A stretch of DNA of 64,000 nucleotides, taken from NCBI GenBank assembly GCA_947499595.1, contig CANMOY010000008.1, forward strand, positions 41,757-105,756. Direction: 5' to 3'. Every line of letters begins with the position of its first letter. Position 1 is the stretch's first letter. Below are positions 1 through 9,252 of this stretch, in pieces. The position numbers were made by a program, and so were the translations under genes. The notes under the pieces were generated by a model. It saw nothing but the letters and a program-made list of their open reading frames with translations, ran no database searches and was not told the origin of the DNA. This stretch comes from an uncultured Mesonia sp. (GTDB lineage: Bacteria > Bacteroidota > Bacteroidia > Flavobacteriales > Flavobacteriaceae).

Positions 1-137
1 TAGCGTACTCAATTTATAGGTGTAGTAATAAAATTCATGAGTTTGCTTTTGCGTCAAGCGGAAATAAAGACTGACTAAAATGCTAAATTTGATATAATTA
101 TTACCCGGGTTTGGCGTTATGTAGTAAGCAATTCTTT

Positions 138-145
138 TATATTTG
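138..145 (+). promoter_or_regulatory. Putative -7 promoter box for the TPR gene
   Basis: TATATTTG is a perfect match to the Bacteroidota -7 consensus TAnnTTTG and ends 23 nt before the ATG at 169. No TTTG lies at the usual 19-nt spacing (the nearest is at 110-113, 24 nt away), so the upstream element is weak. Confidence 0.5.
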
Positions 146-168
146 AGTTTTGATAAAAAAGCGACTTT

Positions 169-3100
169 ATGTTTAAAACAATAGGATTTTGTTTAGTATT
201 AGGAATCGGTTCGGGTTTCTCGAGTTACAGTCAGCAAACCGCAGTGTATACCGAGAATTTTATGACCTACCAGCAGGCGACTCGTTTATTCAATAAACAG
301 CAGTACCAAGCCGCACAAAATTTGTTTAAAGAGGCCAAGCAGTTAACGCAAAGCGAAGAGCTTAAAGCCGATTGTGATTATTATATCGCGCTCTGTGCGG
401 TGCGAACACAGGCTAGCAACGCCGAACAACTCTTAGATAATTTTGTTCAAAATCACCCCACCAGTACCAAACGAAATTCGGCCTACTATAACGTAGCCAA
501 TTATTACTTTTCGGCTGGCAATTACGTGGAAGCTAGGAACTGGTATAATAAGGTAGATGTAGATGGTCTAAGCAAAGAAGAAAAAACTACTTATTATTTT
601 AATAATGGGTACACCTATTTTAAGGCCGGTAGAACAAACGAGGCAAAGAAGTACTTGAACCGCGTGCGAGACGATCAAGAATTTGGGGCACAGGCGAAAT
701 ACTATTTGGGTTTTATGGCTTATGAAGGCGATGAATATGAAGAAGCCAACCAGATGTTTGATGCCGTTAAAGGTGATAAACGTTTAGACAAGACCTTGTC
801 TTACTTTCAAGCCGATATGAATTTTAAATTGGGAAAGTTTGAAGAAGCCATTGCTTTGGGTAAAGAACAGCTAGATCGCTCTAACCGACTTGAAAAATCT
901 GAACTGAATAAAATAATAGGAGAAAGCTATTTTAACTTAGGGCAATATGAAGAGGCTATTCCATATTTAAAAGAATACCAAGGGAAGCGAGGTAAATGGA
1001 ATAACACCGATTATTACCAGTTAGGTTATGCTTATTATAAACAAGGCGAGTATCAAAATGCTATAAATGAATTCAATAAAATTATAGACGGTCAAAATCA
1101 CGTGGCACAGAATGCCTATTACCATCTGGCAGAATCTTATGTAGAATTAAACCAGAAACAACAGGCACTTAACGCTTTTAAAAATGCCTCTGAAATGGAT
1201 TTTGAGCCTAAGATTCAAGAAGACGCTGCGCTTAATTACGCCAAGTTGAGCTATGAAATAGGAAACTCCTACAAAAGTATTCCCGAAGTATTAACCGATT
1301 TTGTTGAGCGTTATCCCAATAATCCGGCCACGACCGAGATACAGAACCTTTTAATCGATTCTTATATCACTAGTAAAAACTATAAAAAAGCACTAGATCT
1401 TTTAGAGGGTAGCAAACGCTTTAACGATAAGCAAGTGTATCAAAAAGTTAGTTTTTATAGAGGGGTAGAGCTGTATAATGAGAACCGTTACAGCGAAGCA
1501 CTACATTACTTTAATCAATCTTTGGCTAATCGTAGCGATGCCTTATTTACGGCTAAAGCTACCTATTGGAAGGCCGAGACGCAATATAATTTAGGTAATT
1601 TTAAAGAAGCTTTAATTGGGTACAAGGAGTTTCTAGGTATGCCAAAAGCCAATGAAACCGAGGCCATGCAAGCCATAGATTATAATATTGCTTATGCCTA
1701 TTTTAAAACCAAAGACTATACCCAAGCCATAAAGCATTTTAAAAAATATAGCGAACAAGAATCGGTGCCTTTAGCACAAAAAAACGACACCTATTTAAGA
1801 CTAGGCGATAGTTATTTTGTAAGCAGTGATTATTGGCCCGCGATGGAGGCTTATAATAAAGCCATTGGCTTAAAGGGTATTGACTCTGATTACGCGTACT
1901 TTCAAAAAGCCATAAGCTATGGTTTTGTAGATAAGAATGAGCGTAAAATTGAAGATTTAAACAATTTCATTGCCAAGTATCCTACAAGTATTTATAAAGA
2001 TGATGCCTTGTATGAATTGGGAAATACCTATGTGGCCGAAGGTAAAACCAACCAAGCTCTTGCAGCATATAAACGTTTGCAAAAAGAACTACCTACTAGC
2101 TCGTATGTTTCAAAATCTATGCTAAAGGTAGGATTGCTGTATTATAACAACAATCAAGGCGAACAGGCATTGGGAACATTTAAAAAGGTCGTAGCCGATT
2201 ACCCCAATACCACCGAAGCCAACCAAGCGGTAAAAACCGCGCGTAGCATTTATGTAGATTTAGGAAGAACAGAGAAGTATGCCCAATGGGTAGGCGGTCT
2301 TGATTTTGTTGAGGTAGCCGATTCTGATATCGATAACGCTACTTATGAGGCGGCAGAATTACCATTTATTGAAAATAAAATGACCCAAGCCAAAAAAGGA
2401 TTTGAAAAATACTTGAATCAATTCCCTAAAGGTTTACACGCTTTATCGGCTCACTTTTATTTGGCTCAAATCAATTACGCCGATGAAAATTATGCAGCGG
2501 CCATTCCGCATTACCAATATGTAATCAATCAGTCGCGCAGTGAGTTTACAGAGCAATCCTTAGCTCGACTGGGTCAGGTTTACCTTGAACAAGAAGATTA
2601 TAAATCGGCTATTCCAATTTTAACTCGATTGGAACAAGAAGCAGATTTTCCACAAAATATCACCTTTGCGCAGTCAAATTTAATGAAAGCCTATTATGCG
2701 CAAGAGCAGTATGCACAAACCATCACCTACGCCGATCGCGTACTTGAAAATCAGAAAATAGAAAACAGTATAAAGAGTGATGCGCAAGTTTTTATTGCTC
2801 GGGCGGCGATAAAATTAGGCGATGATGCAAAGGCTAGAAAGGCGTATGAAGCCGTAAAGAAAATAGCACAAGGAGCATTGGCAGCAGAAGCACATTATTA
2901 TGATGCTTACTTTTTACGCGAAGATGGCGCCTATCAAAAGTCAAACGAGGCGGTGCAAACTTTAGCCAGAGATTATTCGGGTTATAAGAAATTTGGAGGC
3001 AAAGGACTTCTCGTGATGGCAAAAAATTTCTATGATTTGAATGATGCCTATCAGAGTACCTATGTGTTAGAAAATATCATCAAGAATTTTAAAGCCTACC

Positions 3101-3192
3101 CCGATTTGGTTGAAGAAGCTAAAGCCGAATTGATTCGTATAAAAACCAATGAAGCCAAAACCAATTCTTCTGTAGAAACCCCTCAAAATTAG
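169..3192 (+). CDS. Large periplasmic tetratricopeptide-repeat protein
   Basis: This 1007-residue protein starts with a signal peptide (about residues 1-22, ending ...SSYSQQ) and then consists almost entirely of TPR-like helical hairpins. Repeated motifs such as YYxLGxxYYKxGxYxxAIxxF recur every 33-37 residues from about 30 to 990. No enzymatic domain is visible. Such proteins act as scaffolds that bind partner proteins in the periplasm or at the outer membrane. It is followed after about 40 nt by an outer-membrane beta-barrel gene and then an amidohydrolase, all on the same strand, so the three are probably co-transcribed and the TPR protein may work with the barrel. The partner is inference; the fold assignment is secure. 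Confidence 0.85.
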   Translation: MFKTIGFCLVLGIGSGFSSYSQQTAVYTENFMTYQQATRLFNKQQYQAAQNLFKEAKQLTQSEELKADCDYYIALCAVRTQASNAEQLLDNFVQNHPTSTKRNSAYYNVANYYFSAGNYVEARNWYNKVDVDGLSKEEKTTYYFNNGYTYFKAGRTNEAKKYLNRVRDDQEFGAQAKYYLGFMAYEGDEYEEANQMFDAVKGDKRLDKTLSYFQADMNFKLGKFEEAIALGKEQLDRSNRLEKSELNKIIGESYFNLGQYEEAIPYLKEYQGKRGKWNNTDYYQLGYAYYKQGEYQNAINEFNKIIDGQNHVAQNAYYHLAESYVELNQKQQALNAFKNASEMDFEPKIQEDAALNYAKLSYEIGNSYKSIPEVLTDFVERYPNNPATTEIQNLLIDSYITSKNYKKALDLLEGSKRFNDKQVYQKVSFYRGVELYNENRYSEALHYFNQSLANRSDALFTAKATYWKAETQYNLGNFKEALIGYKEFLGMPKANETEAMQAIDYNIAYAYFKTKDYTQAIKHFKKYSEQESVPLAQKNDTYLRLGDSYFVSSDYWPAMEAYNKAIGLKGIDSDYAYFQKAISYGFVDKNERKIEDLNNFIAKYPTSIYKDDALYELGNTYVAEGKTNQALAAYKRLQKELPTSSYVSKSMLKVGLLYYNNNQGEQALGTFKKVVADYPNTTEANQAVKTARSIYVDLGRTEKYAQWVGGLDFVEVADSDIDNATYEAAELPFIENKMTQAKKGFEKYLNQFPKGLHALSAHFYLAQINYADENYAAAIPHYQYVINQSRSEFTEQSLARLGQVYLEQEDYKSAIPILTRLEQEADFPQNITFAQSNLMKAYYAQEQYAQTITYADRVLENQKIENSIKSDAQVFIARAAIKLGDDAKARKAYEAVKKIAQGALAAEAHYYDAYFLREDGAYQKSNEAVQTLARDYSGYKKFGGKGLLVMAKNFYDLNDAYQSTYVLENIIKNFKAYPDLVEEAKAELIRIKTNEAKTNSSVETPQN

Positions 3193-3233
3193 AAAAAATA
3201 GCTATGTTATATAATCATAAATTCAATACTTCT

Positions 3234-4979
3234 ATGCGTTTTAAATTAGGTATATCCATTGGCTTATTCCTTGTTAGCACAGCCTTAAGTTTTGCCCAAG
3301 AAGACAAAGAAGAGCAAGGCGATATAGATACCGAACGCTTGATAATTGTAAAACCATATTCGCCCACGGTAAGTGATGCTTTTAAAATTAAGCAGAACCC
3401 AGTGATCAATGATTCTACCGAGCGACAAAAGAAAAAAGTAAACTACACCATTAATTCTTTTCCAGTAGCCTCAACTTTTACCCCAGCAAAGGGCAGAGCG
3501 GCCCGAGTGCAACAACAGGCTTTACCCGCAAGTTTTGATAATTATGCTTCTTTAGGTGTAGGCAACTACTTTAATGTAGACGCTGCTTTTTTCGGACGCA
3601 TCCCGCTAAGTCGTTACCAAGATCTCAATTTAAGTTTTACCCACCAATCTACCCAAGGAGGAATAGACGGAGTAGCCTTAGATGATGAGTTTTATGATAC
3701 CCAACTCAAGCTAGGTTATGAGCAAGAAACACGTAGTTTTACCTGGGGTACACAAATTAATGCCTTACACCAGTCTTTTAATTGGTACGGTTTACCGCAA
3801 GAATTTTTTATTCCAGAACCTTTGTTAGACGGTATAGAAACCGGTCACGCTTATTTAGGTGGCGGACTAGATGCTTATTTAAATACGGGAGAAGGGGTGT
3901 TTCAAGCTATTGATTTAAGCTATATGCGCTTCGCAGATAATTGGGGTGCAGGTGAGAACCGATTGGTTTTAACCCCTAAATTTGAACTGCCTTTAACGCA
4001 ATTGCCTGTAGACCTAGAGCTCAAATTTGATTATGTAAATGGTAATTTTGACGAACAACCCAATAATGTAAGTTTTATGCCTAAATACGCTTACCTCAAT
4101 TCGAGTATTAGTCCGCGTATCGTCTTGTCAGATCAAGATTACTCAGTGCAATTAGGTGCCGAACTGGTTTACAGTATGGATGTTGAAAACGAGAAAAATA
4201 ATTTTTATATCTACCCAAAAGTCAGTGGTAGTTACCGTTTAGCAGGCGATTATTTTACGGTTTATGGGGGCGCTCAAGGCGGATTAAAACAAAACTCTTA
4301 TTATGGTTTTACCCAAAACAATCCGTTTGTAGCGCCGGCATTGGTGGTTGCCCCCACCGATAAACAATATGATGTTTTTGTAGGTGGTAAAGGTAAGTTT
4401 ACCGAAGCCTTAAGCTATAATGTAAAAGCCAGTTACCAAAATGAAGTTAATAAAGCCTTATTTAAGCATAGCACAGATAACCAAAATGTAAGCCCTCGTG
4501 AGGGTTACGAATATTTCAATAGCTTTGGCGTGGTTTACGATGAGGTAAATACATTACAATTATTTGCAGAATTGCAATTGGATATTAACAATCAATTTAA
4601 CCTAAAATTAAACGGAAGTTTTTATAGCTACGGTGAAGACAGAGAGCCAGAAGCTTGGAATTTACCACAATTTGAAAGTCAACTTATGTTAAATTATGCG
4701 ATTGACCAAAAATGGTTAATAAGCGCGAGTATGCTGGCAATGGGCGAGAGAAAAGATAGTTTATTTATTATTGATAGCACCCCAGAGTCTAGTGCACAAA
4801 CCCAATCGTTAGACGCTTTTATAGATGCCAATTTACGGGTAGATTATCAATTCACCGAGCAATGGGGATTCTTTTTAAGAGGTAACAACCTACTAGGCGA
4901 TAATTATGAGCGTTGGTATGCATATCCTACACAAGGTTTGCAAATTATGGCGGGAGCCACTTATCAATTTGATTGGTAA
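3234..4979 (+). CDS. Outer-membrane beta-barrel protein, TonB-receptor-like, no visible plug
   Basis: From the ATG at 3234 the protein is 581 residues and begins with a clear signal peptide (MRFKLGISIGLFLVSTALSFAQ); an in-frame ATG at 3204 would place ten polar residues before it, so 3234 is preferred. The mature part is rich in alternating aromatic/polar strands typical of an outer-membrane barrel and ends with ...GATYQFDW, an aromatic C-terminus as barrel proteins have. An N-terminal plug domain of normal size is not apparent, and the length is below that of full TonB-dependent receptors (700 or more residues). It is located between the TPR gene and an amidohydrolase with short spacers. The substrate is unknown; it could be a plug-less porin-like relative or a component of an envelope complex with the TPR protein. 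Confidence 0.7.
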   Translation: MRFKLGISIGLFLVSTALSFAQEDKEEQGDIDTERLIIVKPYSPTVSDAFKIKQNPVINDSTERQKKKVNYTINSFPVASTFTPAKGRAARVQQQALPASFDNYASLGVGNYFNVDAAFFGRIPLSRYQDLNLSFTHQSTQGGIDGVALDDEFYDTQLKLGYEQETRSFTWGTQINALHQSFNWYGLPQEFFIPEPLLDGIETGHAYLGGGLDAYLNTGEGVFQAIDLSYMRFADNWGAGENRLVLTPKFELPLTQLPVDLELKFDYVNGNFDEQPNNVSFMPKYAYLNSSISPRIVLSDQDYSVQLGAELVYSMDVENEKNNFYIYPKVSGSYRLAGDYFTVYGGAQGGLKQNSYYGFTQNNPFVAPALVVAPTDKQYDVFVGGKGKFTEALSYNVKASYQNEVNKALFKHSTDNQNVSPREGYEYFNSFGVVYDEVNTLQLFAELQLDINNQFNLKLNGSFYSYGEDREPEAWNLPQFESQLMLNYAIDQKWLISASMLAMGERKDSLFIIDSTPESSAQTQSLDAFIDANLRVDYQFTEQWGFFLRGNNLLGDNYERWYAYPTQGLQIMAGATYQFDW

Positions 4980-4991
4980 AAAGAATTGATT

Positions 4992-6614
4992 ATGAAGAAT
5001 ATACTGTTTAGTTGCTGTATGCTTATGCTTTTTAGCGCTTGTGAACAGCGCGAAGAGGTTGATTTAATAGTAAGCAATGCTAAAGTTTATACTGTGAATG
5101 ATGCCTTTGATGTGGTGAAGGGTTTTGCTGTTAAAGATGGAAAAATCGTAGCCTTGGGAGGTTACGAAGATTTGCATTTACAGTATAAAGCCAAGCAAAG
5201 CTTTGATGCCAAAGGCAAAGCTATTTATCCTGGCTTTATTGACGCGCACGCTCATTTTTATAACTTGGCTATGCAGCAGCAAAGGGTAGAGCTAACCGGC
5301 ACTAAAAGTTTTGATGAGGTTTTAGAAAGGTTAAAAGCTTTTCAAGAGCAAGAACAACGCCAGTTTATTATAGGTAGGGGTTGGGATCAAAACGATTGGC
5401 CCAATAAGGAATTTCCTACTAACAAAGCCTTAGATGACTTGTTTCCTGACACGCCAGTGGTGCTTACACGCATAGATGGGCACGCGCTTTTGGCTAATAC
5501 CAAAGCTTTGCAATTGGCCAATCTTAATGCCGATACCGAAATATCAGGTGGGCAATTATTAAAGCACCAAGGAGAATTAACAGGAGTGTTGATAGATAAT
5601 GCCATGCAGCCGGTGCAAGCTATTATTCCAGAGCCTACGCGTGCTACCCAAATTGATGCTTTGCTAGCAGCACAAGAGATAGCTTTTAAAAACGGTTTAA
5701 CCAGTATAGCCGATGCAGGATTAAACAAAAATAAAATTGAATTGATTGATAGTTTGCAACAGGCGGATGTGCTAAAGGTTAGACTTTATGCTATGCTAGC
5801 CAATAATGCAGAGGAGATTGATTATTTTTTAGAACGAGGACCGCTAAAAACCGATTTTTTAAACCTTAGATCTGTTAAGGTGTTTGCCGACGGCGCTTTG
5901 GGTTCTCGAGGTGCGGCGCTAAAACAGCCTTACTCCGATAAAAAAGGACATTATGGGAGTATGCTTATTGGTATATCCGATTTTAAAGCACTAGCCCAAA
6001 AACTTTCTCAATCTTCTTGGCAAATGAATACCCATGCCATAGGAGATTCTGCAAATACCGTGGTGTTGAGCACTTATAAAAACCTTTTAAAAGATAAACC
6101 CAACAGAAGGTGGAGAGTTGAGCATGCCCAGGTGGTAGCTCCCCAAGATTTTAATTATTTTGATAAAAATATCATTCCGTCTGTACAGCCCACTCACGCA
6201 ACAAGCGATATGTATTGGGCAAAAGATCGGCTAGGTGAAAAGAGATTGCAAAATGCTTATGCCTATAAGAAACTTTTAGAGGCGGCTGGCTTGGTAGCTT
6301 TGGGAACCGATTTCCCGATAGAAAAGGTAAACCCTATGCTTACTTTTTATGCGGCTGTAGCCCGAAAAGATTTGGAGAACTATCCGACCAACGGATTTCA
6401 AAAGGCTCAGGCTTTGACACGAGAAGAAGCATTAAAAGGCATGACTATTTGGGCAGCCTATGCTAATTTTGAAGAACAAGAAAAAGGCAGTATTGCCGTG
6501 GGAAAATTTGCCGATTTTGTTGTGTTAAACCAAGATTTGATGAAAGTGAGTGAGCAGCAGTTGCCGCTTACCCGTGTTTTGGCAACTTATGTAAATGGCG
6601 AAAAAGTATATTAA
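4992..6614 (+). CDS. Lipoprotein amidohydrolase family 3 (YtcJ-like)
   Basis: The protein is 540 residues from the ATG at 4992; a TTG two codons earlier is less likely. The start MKNILFSCCMLMLFSAC is a lipoprotein signal with a lipobox ending at Cys17, so the enzyme is likely anchored in an envelope membrane. The amidohydrolase fold shows the metal-binding HxH motif (GFIDAHAHF, around residue 85), a C-terminal GTDFPIE segment carrying the expected Asp, and the closing GKFADFVVLN strand typical of this superfamily. Members hydrolyse amide or similar bonds in small molecules; the substrate cannot be read from sequence. It follows the barrel gene by 12 nt and ends 9 nt from a convergent methyltransferase gene. 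Confidence 0.8.
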   Translation: MKNILFSCCMLMLFSACEQREEVDLIVSNAKVYTVNDAFDVVKGFAVKDGKIVALGGYEDLHLQYKAKQSFDAKGKAIYPGFIDAHAHFYNLAMQQQRVELTGTKSFDEVLERLKAFQEQEQRQFIIGRGWDQNDWPNKEFPTNKALDDLFPDTPVVLTRIDGHALLANTKALQLANLNADTEISGGQLLKHQGELTGVLIDNAMQPVQAIIPEPTRATQIDALLAAQEIAFKNGLTSIADAGLNKNKIELIDSLQQADVLKVRLYAMLANNAEEIDYFLERGPLKTDFLNLRSVKVFADGALGSRGAALKQPYSDKKGHYGSMLIGISDFKALAQKLSQSSWQMNTHAIGDSANTVVLSTYKNLLKDKPNRRWRVEHAQVVAPQDFNYFDKNIIPSVQPTHATSDMYWAKDRLGEKRLQNAYAYKKLLEAAGLVALGTDFPIEKVNPMLTFYAAVARKDLENYPTNGFQKAQALTREEALKGMTIWAAYANFEEQEKGSIAVGKFADFVVLNQDLMKVSEQQLPLTRVLATYVNGEKVY

Positions 6615-6623
6615 ATCCCAGTA

Positions 6624-7349
6624 TTAATTATTATAAGTAATTTGTGCTAAGTAATCATAGTGCTCGCCCGCAAGCAATTGTTTACACGAAAATCCTTGAG
6701 CTGAAGCAGCTAATTTTAATTTTTCAAAATCGATATAAAGCCAATCAAAACACTGGCTTTTTTGTTCTTTATATTGTATTTGATATTGAACCTCTCCATA
6801 ATACTTTTGTGAGGTTATTTTTGATAAGGATTCGTCTTCCTCTTCATATAAGTACCGCAAATCTGAAGAGTCGATTAACAATTGTCCGCCGGGTTTTAAA
6901 ATCTTTTTAAGCTGCTGAAAAAAAGATTCCAATTGATTGAGCTTTCCTATAATACCACTACCGTTCATAAGCATCAGGATAGTGTCAAATTGTTCTTCAA
7001 CCTCAAAAAAGCTTTTTACTTGGGCATCTTTAATTCCGCGTAAGCGACATACTTCTATGGCTTTAGCAGAAATATCTATGGCGGTAACTTTTAGGCCCTT
7101 TTTTTGTAAGTACAAGGAGTGGCTGCCCGCGCAGCAACCAACATCAAGGCAATGACCAAAACTATTTTTAAGCGCTTTTTGCTCTATAGCTGGCATATCT
7201 TCGAAAGCTCTGAAGAGATAGGCAGTGGGAATTTCATCTTCATCGAAATCTTCTTGCCAAACGCGAATTGATTCGGCTTGACCGTTAGTAAAATAATCGT
7301 GAACGGCTTGTCCAAAAATATCGGGATTATAGGTTTTATCTTGTTTCAT
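6624..7349 (-). CDS. Class I SAM-dependent methyltransferase
   Basis: This 241-residue protein has the SAM-binding glycine-rich motif I (LDVGCCAGSHSLYLQKKG, about residue 88), an acidic motif after it (VTAIDIS), and a post-motif helix typical of Rossmann-fold methyltransferases, with FDTILMLMNGSGIIG in place of motif IV. The target is unknown. It is transcribed away from the Cys-cluster gene that begins only 18 nt beyond its start codon, so the two promoters must overlap the opposite gene. It converges with the amidohydrolase gene, and no obvious terminator hairpin lies in the 9-nt gap. Confidence 0.8.
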   Translation of the reverse strand: MKQDKTYNPDIFGQAVHDYFTNGQAESIRVWQEDFDEDEIPTAYLFRAFEDMPAIEQKALKNSFGHCLDVGCCAGSHSLYLQKKGLKVTAIDISAKAIEVCRLRGIKDAQVKSFFEVEEQFDTILMLMNGSGIIGKLNQLESFFQQLKKILKPGGQLLIDSSDLRYLYEEEDESLSKITSQKYYGEVQYQIQYKEQKSQCFDWLYIDFEKLKLAASAQGFSCKQLLAGEHYDYLAQITYNN

Positions 7350-7355
7350 TTCATT

Positions 7356-7363
7356 TACTTTTG
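7356..7363 (+). promoter_or_regulatory. -7 promoter box, predicted leaderless start
   Basis: TACTTTTG matches TAnnTTTG perfectly and ends 4 nt before the ATG at 7368. This supports 7368 rather than the upstream in-frame codon at 7278 as the start and predicts an mRNA with almost no leader. Confidence 0.55.
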
Positions 7364-7367
7364 TGGT

Positions 7368-7862
7368 ATGGAAGATTTGCTGAAAAACCTACCCAAAAAC
7401 GCCAAAGATAAGCATAAGCAGAACAAAAAGTTTTTTGCTAAGCTTAAAAAAAAGCCACCTAAGCATCTCGATGTCTTGATGCAAGATTTACACGAGGAAG
7501 AATTTGCTAAAGATTACTGTTTAGATTGTGCTAACTGCTGTAAAACTACTGGACCGCTTTTCACGGATAAAGATATAAAACGGATTTCGAAATTTTTGAG
7601 AATGAAACCTGCAAACTTTATAGCCACCTATTTGCGTATTGATGAAGATCAAGATTATGTTTTGCAGCAGCTGCCTTGTGCTTTTCTGGCCGAAGATAAC
7701 AGGTGTTTGATTTATGAAGTGCGGCCAAAGGCTTGCGCCGAATTTCCGCACACCGATCGGAAAAAATTTCATCAAATTACTAATTTAACACTTAAAAATG
7801 TGGCTATCTGCCCTGCAGCGTATGCAATTGTTGAGGCGATGAAAGAGAAAATTAAAGTTTAA
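7368..7862 (+). CDS. YkgJ-family cysteine cluster protein
   Basis: From the ATG at 7368 the protein has 164 residues. It carries the cysteine cluster CLDCANCCKTTGP near residue 50 plus further cysteines (LPCAFL, NRCLIYEVRPKACAEFPH, VAICPAA), the pattern of the YkgJ/UPF0153 family, which is thought to bind zinc or an Fe-S cluster. A basic N-terminal 35 residues (KDKHKQNKKFFAKLKKKPPKH) precedes it. The function of the family is poorly known. An in-frame start at 7278 would lie inside the divergent methyltransferase gene and upstream of the promoter box, so I reject it. Confidence 0.8.
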   Translation: MEDLLKNLPKNAKDKHKQNKKFFAKLKKKPPKHLDVLMQDLHEEEFAKDYCLDCANCCKTTGPLFTDKDIKRISKFLRMKPANFIATYLRIDEDQDYVLQQLPCAFLAEDNRCLIYEVRPKACAEFPHTDRKKFHQITNLTLKNVAICPAAYAIVEAMKEKIKV

Positions 7863-8025
7863 ATAGAATAATTTGTTCGCCAAGATAACATAGAGCTTTA
7901 TTGTGGCCTGTACCTAACTTATTAACAATGGAACAGGTGTTTTCATCAAAAAGTATCAAAGCGAGATGAATATTAAAGGTTCCCAGAATTTAATAGTTTT
8001 ACAGTTACCCATAATTACACCCAAG

Positions 8026-9252
8026 CTATTCGTAAATCAAATAATTAGCTCTCATTTTTTTAAATTCTTCAAGTGCCGGTTGCCAAGTTTTGCGAATGGC
8101 TTCTGGGCTTAAACCTGCTTCGATTTGAGATTGTAATTTTGCAGTGCCCGCTAACTTGGTGAAAAAAGAGTTAAAGAATTTACTTTTATCGGCAGTATTT
8201 TGATAGGCTTCAATCAGCCAATCTAATTGTATTTTATTTTCGATTTTACTATTTGAGAGGTTCCTGCCATAACATAATTGACCCATATGTTTTGGGTTTT
8301 TGGCCCCCTCATTGGCTTTTGGGATATAGGAATAATCAAAATAGTTTTTGGATAAAAAAGGTGAACCAAAAACTTGGAATTGCAAGGCTGTACCACGCCC
8401 TGCATTTACCTGGGTGCCCTCAAAAAAACAAAGACTAGGGTATAGTTTTATAGCCTGAGCGTTGGGAAGATTTGGCGAGGGTTTTATGGGTAAAATATAC
8501 CGGTCTTGGCGCCTGTAATTTTTTACTGGAATAACTTCTAATTCGGGTTTTACGCCCCTTTCGAGCCAATTTTGTCCTATAATCATTTGGGCATATTCGC
8601 CTATACTCATACCGTGTACAATAGGTATAGGATGCATTCCTACAAAACTTTTATGTTGTAATTCTAAAACGGGACCGTCTACATAAGCGCCATTGGGGTT
8701 AGGCCTATCGAGAACTAAAACAGCAATATTGTTTTCGGCAGCAGCCTCTAGTACATAATGCAAAGTTGAAATATAAGTGTAAAACCGGGTGCCTACATCT
8801 TGTATGTCAAAAATGAGTAAATCTATACCTTCTAGTTGTGCTGGAGTGGGTTTTTTGTTTTTTCCATACAGCGAAATGATGGGTAGACCCGTTTGTGTAT
8901 CCATACCGTTTTTTACTTGCTCGCCTGCATCTGCCTTACCTCTAAAACCATGCTCGGGTGAGAAAACACGAACAATATTAAAATTATGTGCCAATAAGCT
9001 ATCGACCAAATGGGTATATGCTCCGTTTTCTTTAAATATAACCGAGGTCTGATTCCCTACTATTCCGATACGTTTACCTTTGAGTTTATTAAAATAAGCT
9101 TGTGTTTGGTTTGCTCCTACCATTAATGTACTTGAGGGTGAAGCCTGGCGCTCGGTATTGTGGGTTTGTTTTTCTGAATTTGTTTGAGCCTGACAAGAAA
9201 CCAGACCTAAAACCGCAAGAAAAAGTGTATTTTTGACCAATTGAAAAAACAT
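8026..9252 (-). CDS. DUF1343 lipoprotein, NamZ-like exo-N-acetylmuramidase
   Basis: This is a 408-residue protein with a lipoprotein signal (FLAVLGLVSC, lipobox Cys20), so it is envelope-anchored. The body matches DUF1343 (GH171): GKRIGIVGNQTSV near residue 60, VRVFSPEHGFRGKADAGE, DIQDVGTRFYTYISTLHYVL and VLDRPNPNG. Characterised members (NamZ) release N-acetylmuramic acid from the non-reducing end of peptidoglycan fragments, so a role in muropeptide recovery is likely by family. Its ATG at 9252 overlaps by 12 bp the TTG start proposed for the divergent permease gene. The 163 bases beyond its stop (7863-8025) contain nothing I recognise. Confidence 0.8.
   Translation of the reverse strand: MFFQLVKNTLFLAVLGLVSCQAQTNSEKQTHNTERQASPSSTLMVGANQTQAYFNKLKGKRIGIVGNQTSVIFKENGAYTHLVDSLLAHNFNIVRVFSPEHGFRGKADAGEQVKNGMDTQTGLPIISLYGKNKKPTPAQLEGIDLLIFDIQDVGTRFYTYISTLHYVLEAAAENNIAVLVLDRPNPNGAYVDGPVLELQHKSFVGMHPIPIVHGMSIGEYAQMIIGQNWLERGVKPELEVIPVKNYRRQDRYILPIKPSPNLPNAQAIKLYPSLCFFEGTQVNAGRGTALQFQVFGSPFLSKNYFDYSYIPKANEGAKNPKHMGQLCYGRNLSNSKIENKIQLDWLIEAYQNTADKSKFFNSFFTKLAGTAKLQSQIEAGLSPEAIRKTWQPALEEFKKMRANYLIYE
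9228..9235 (+). promoter_or_regulatory. -7 promoter box inside the 5' end of the divergent gene
   Basis: TATTTTTG is a perfect TAnnTTTG match, located within the signal-peptide codons of the minus-strand DUF1343 gene and ending 5 nt before the TTG at 9241. It would drive the permease gene with little or no 5' leader. Confidence 0.45.

Noticed and set aside
1..57. Possible minus-strand gene start (TTG at 57) running off the left edge
   Set aside because: The frame is open but has no ATG, no promoter box and only 19 codons in the window; too little to support a gene.
7278..7367. 30-codon N-terminal extension of the Cys-cluster protein
   Set aside because: It overlaps the divergent methyltransferase coding region and lies upstream of the promoter box at 7356-7363.
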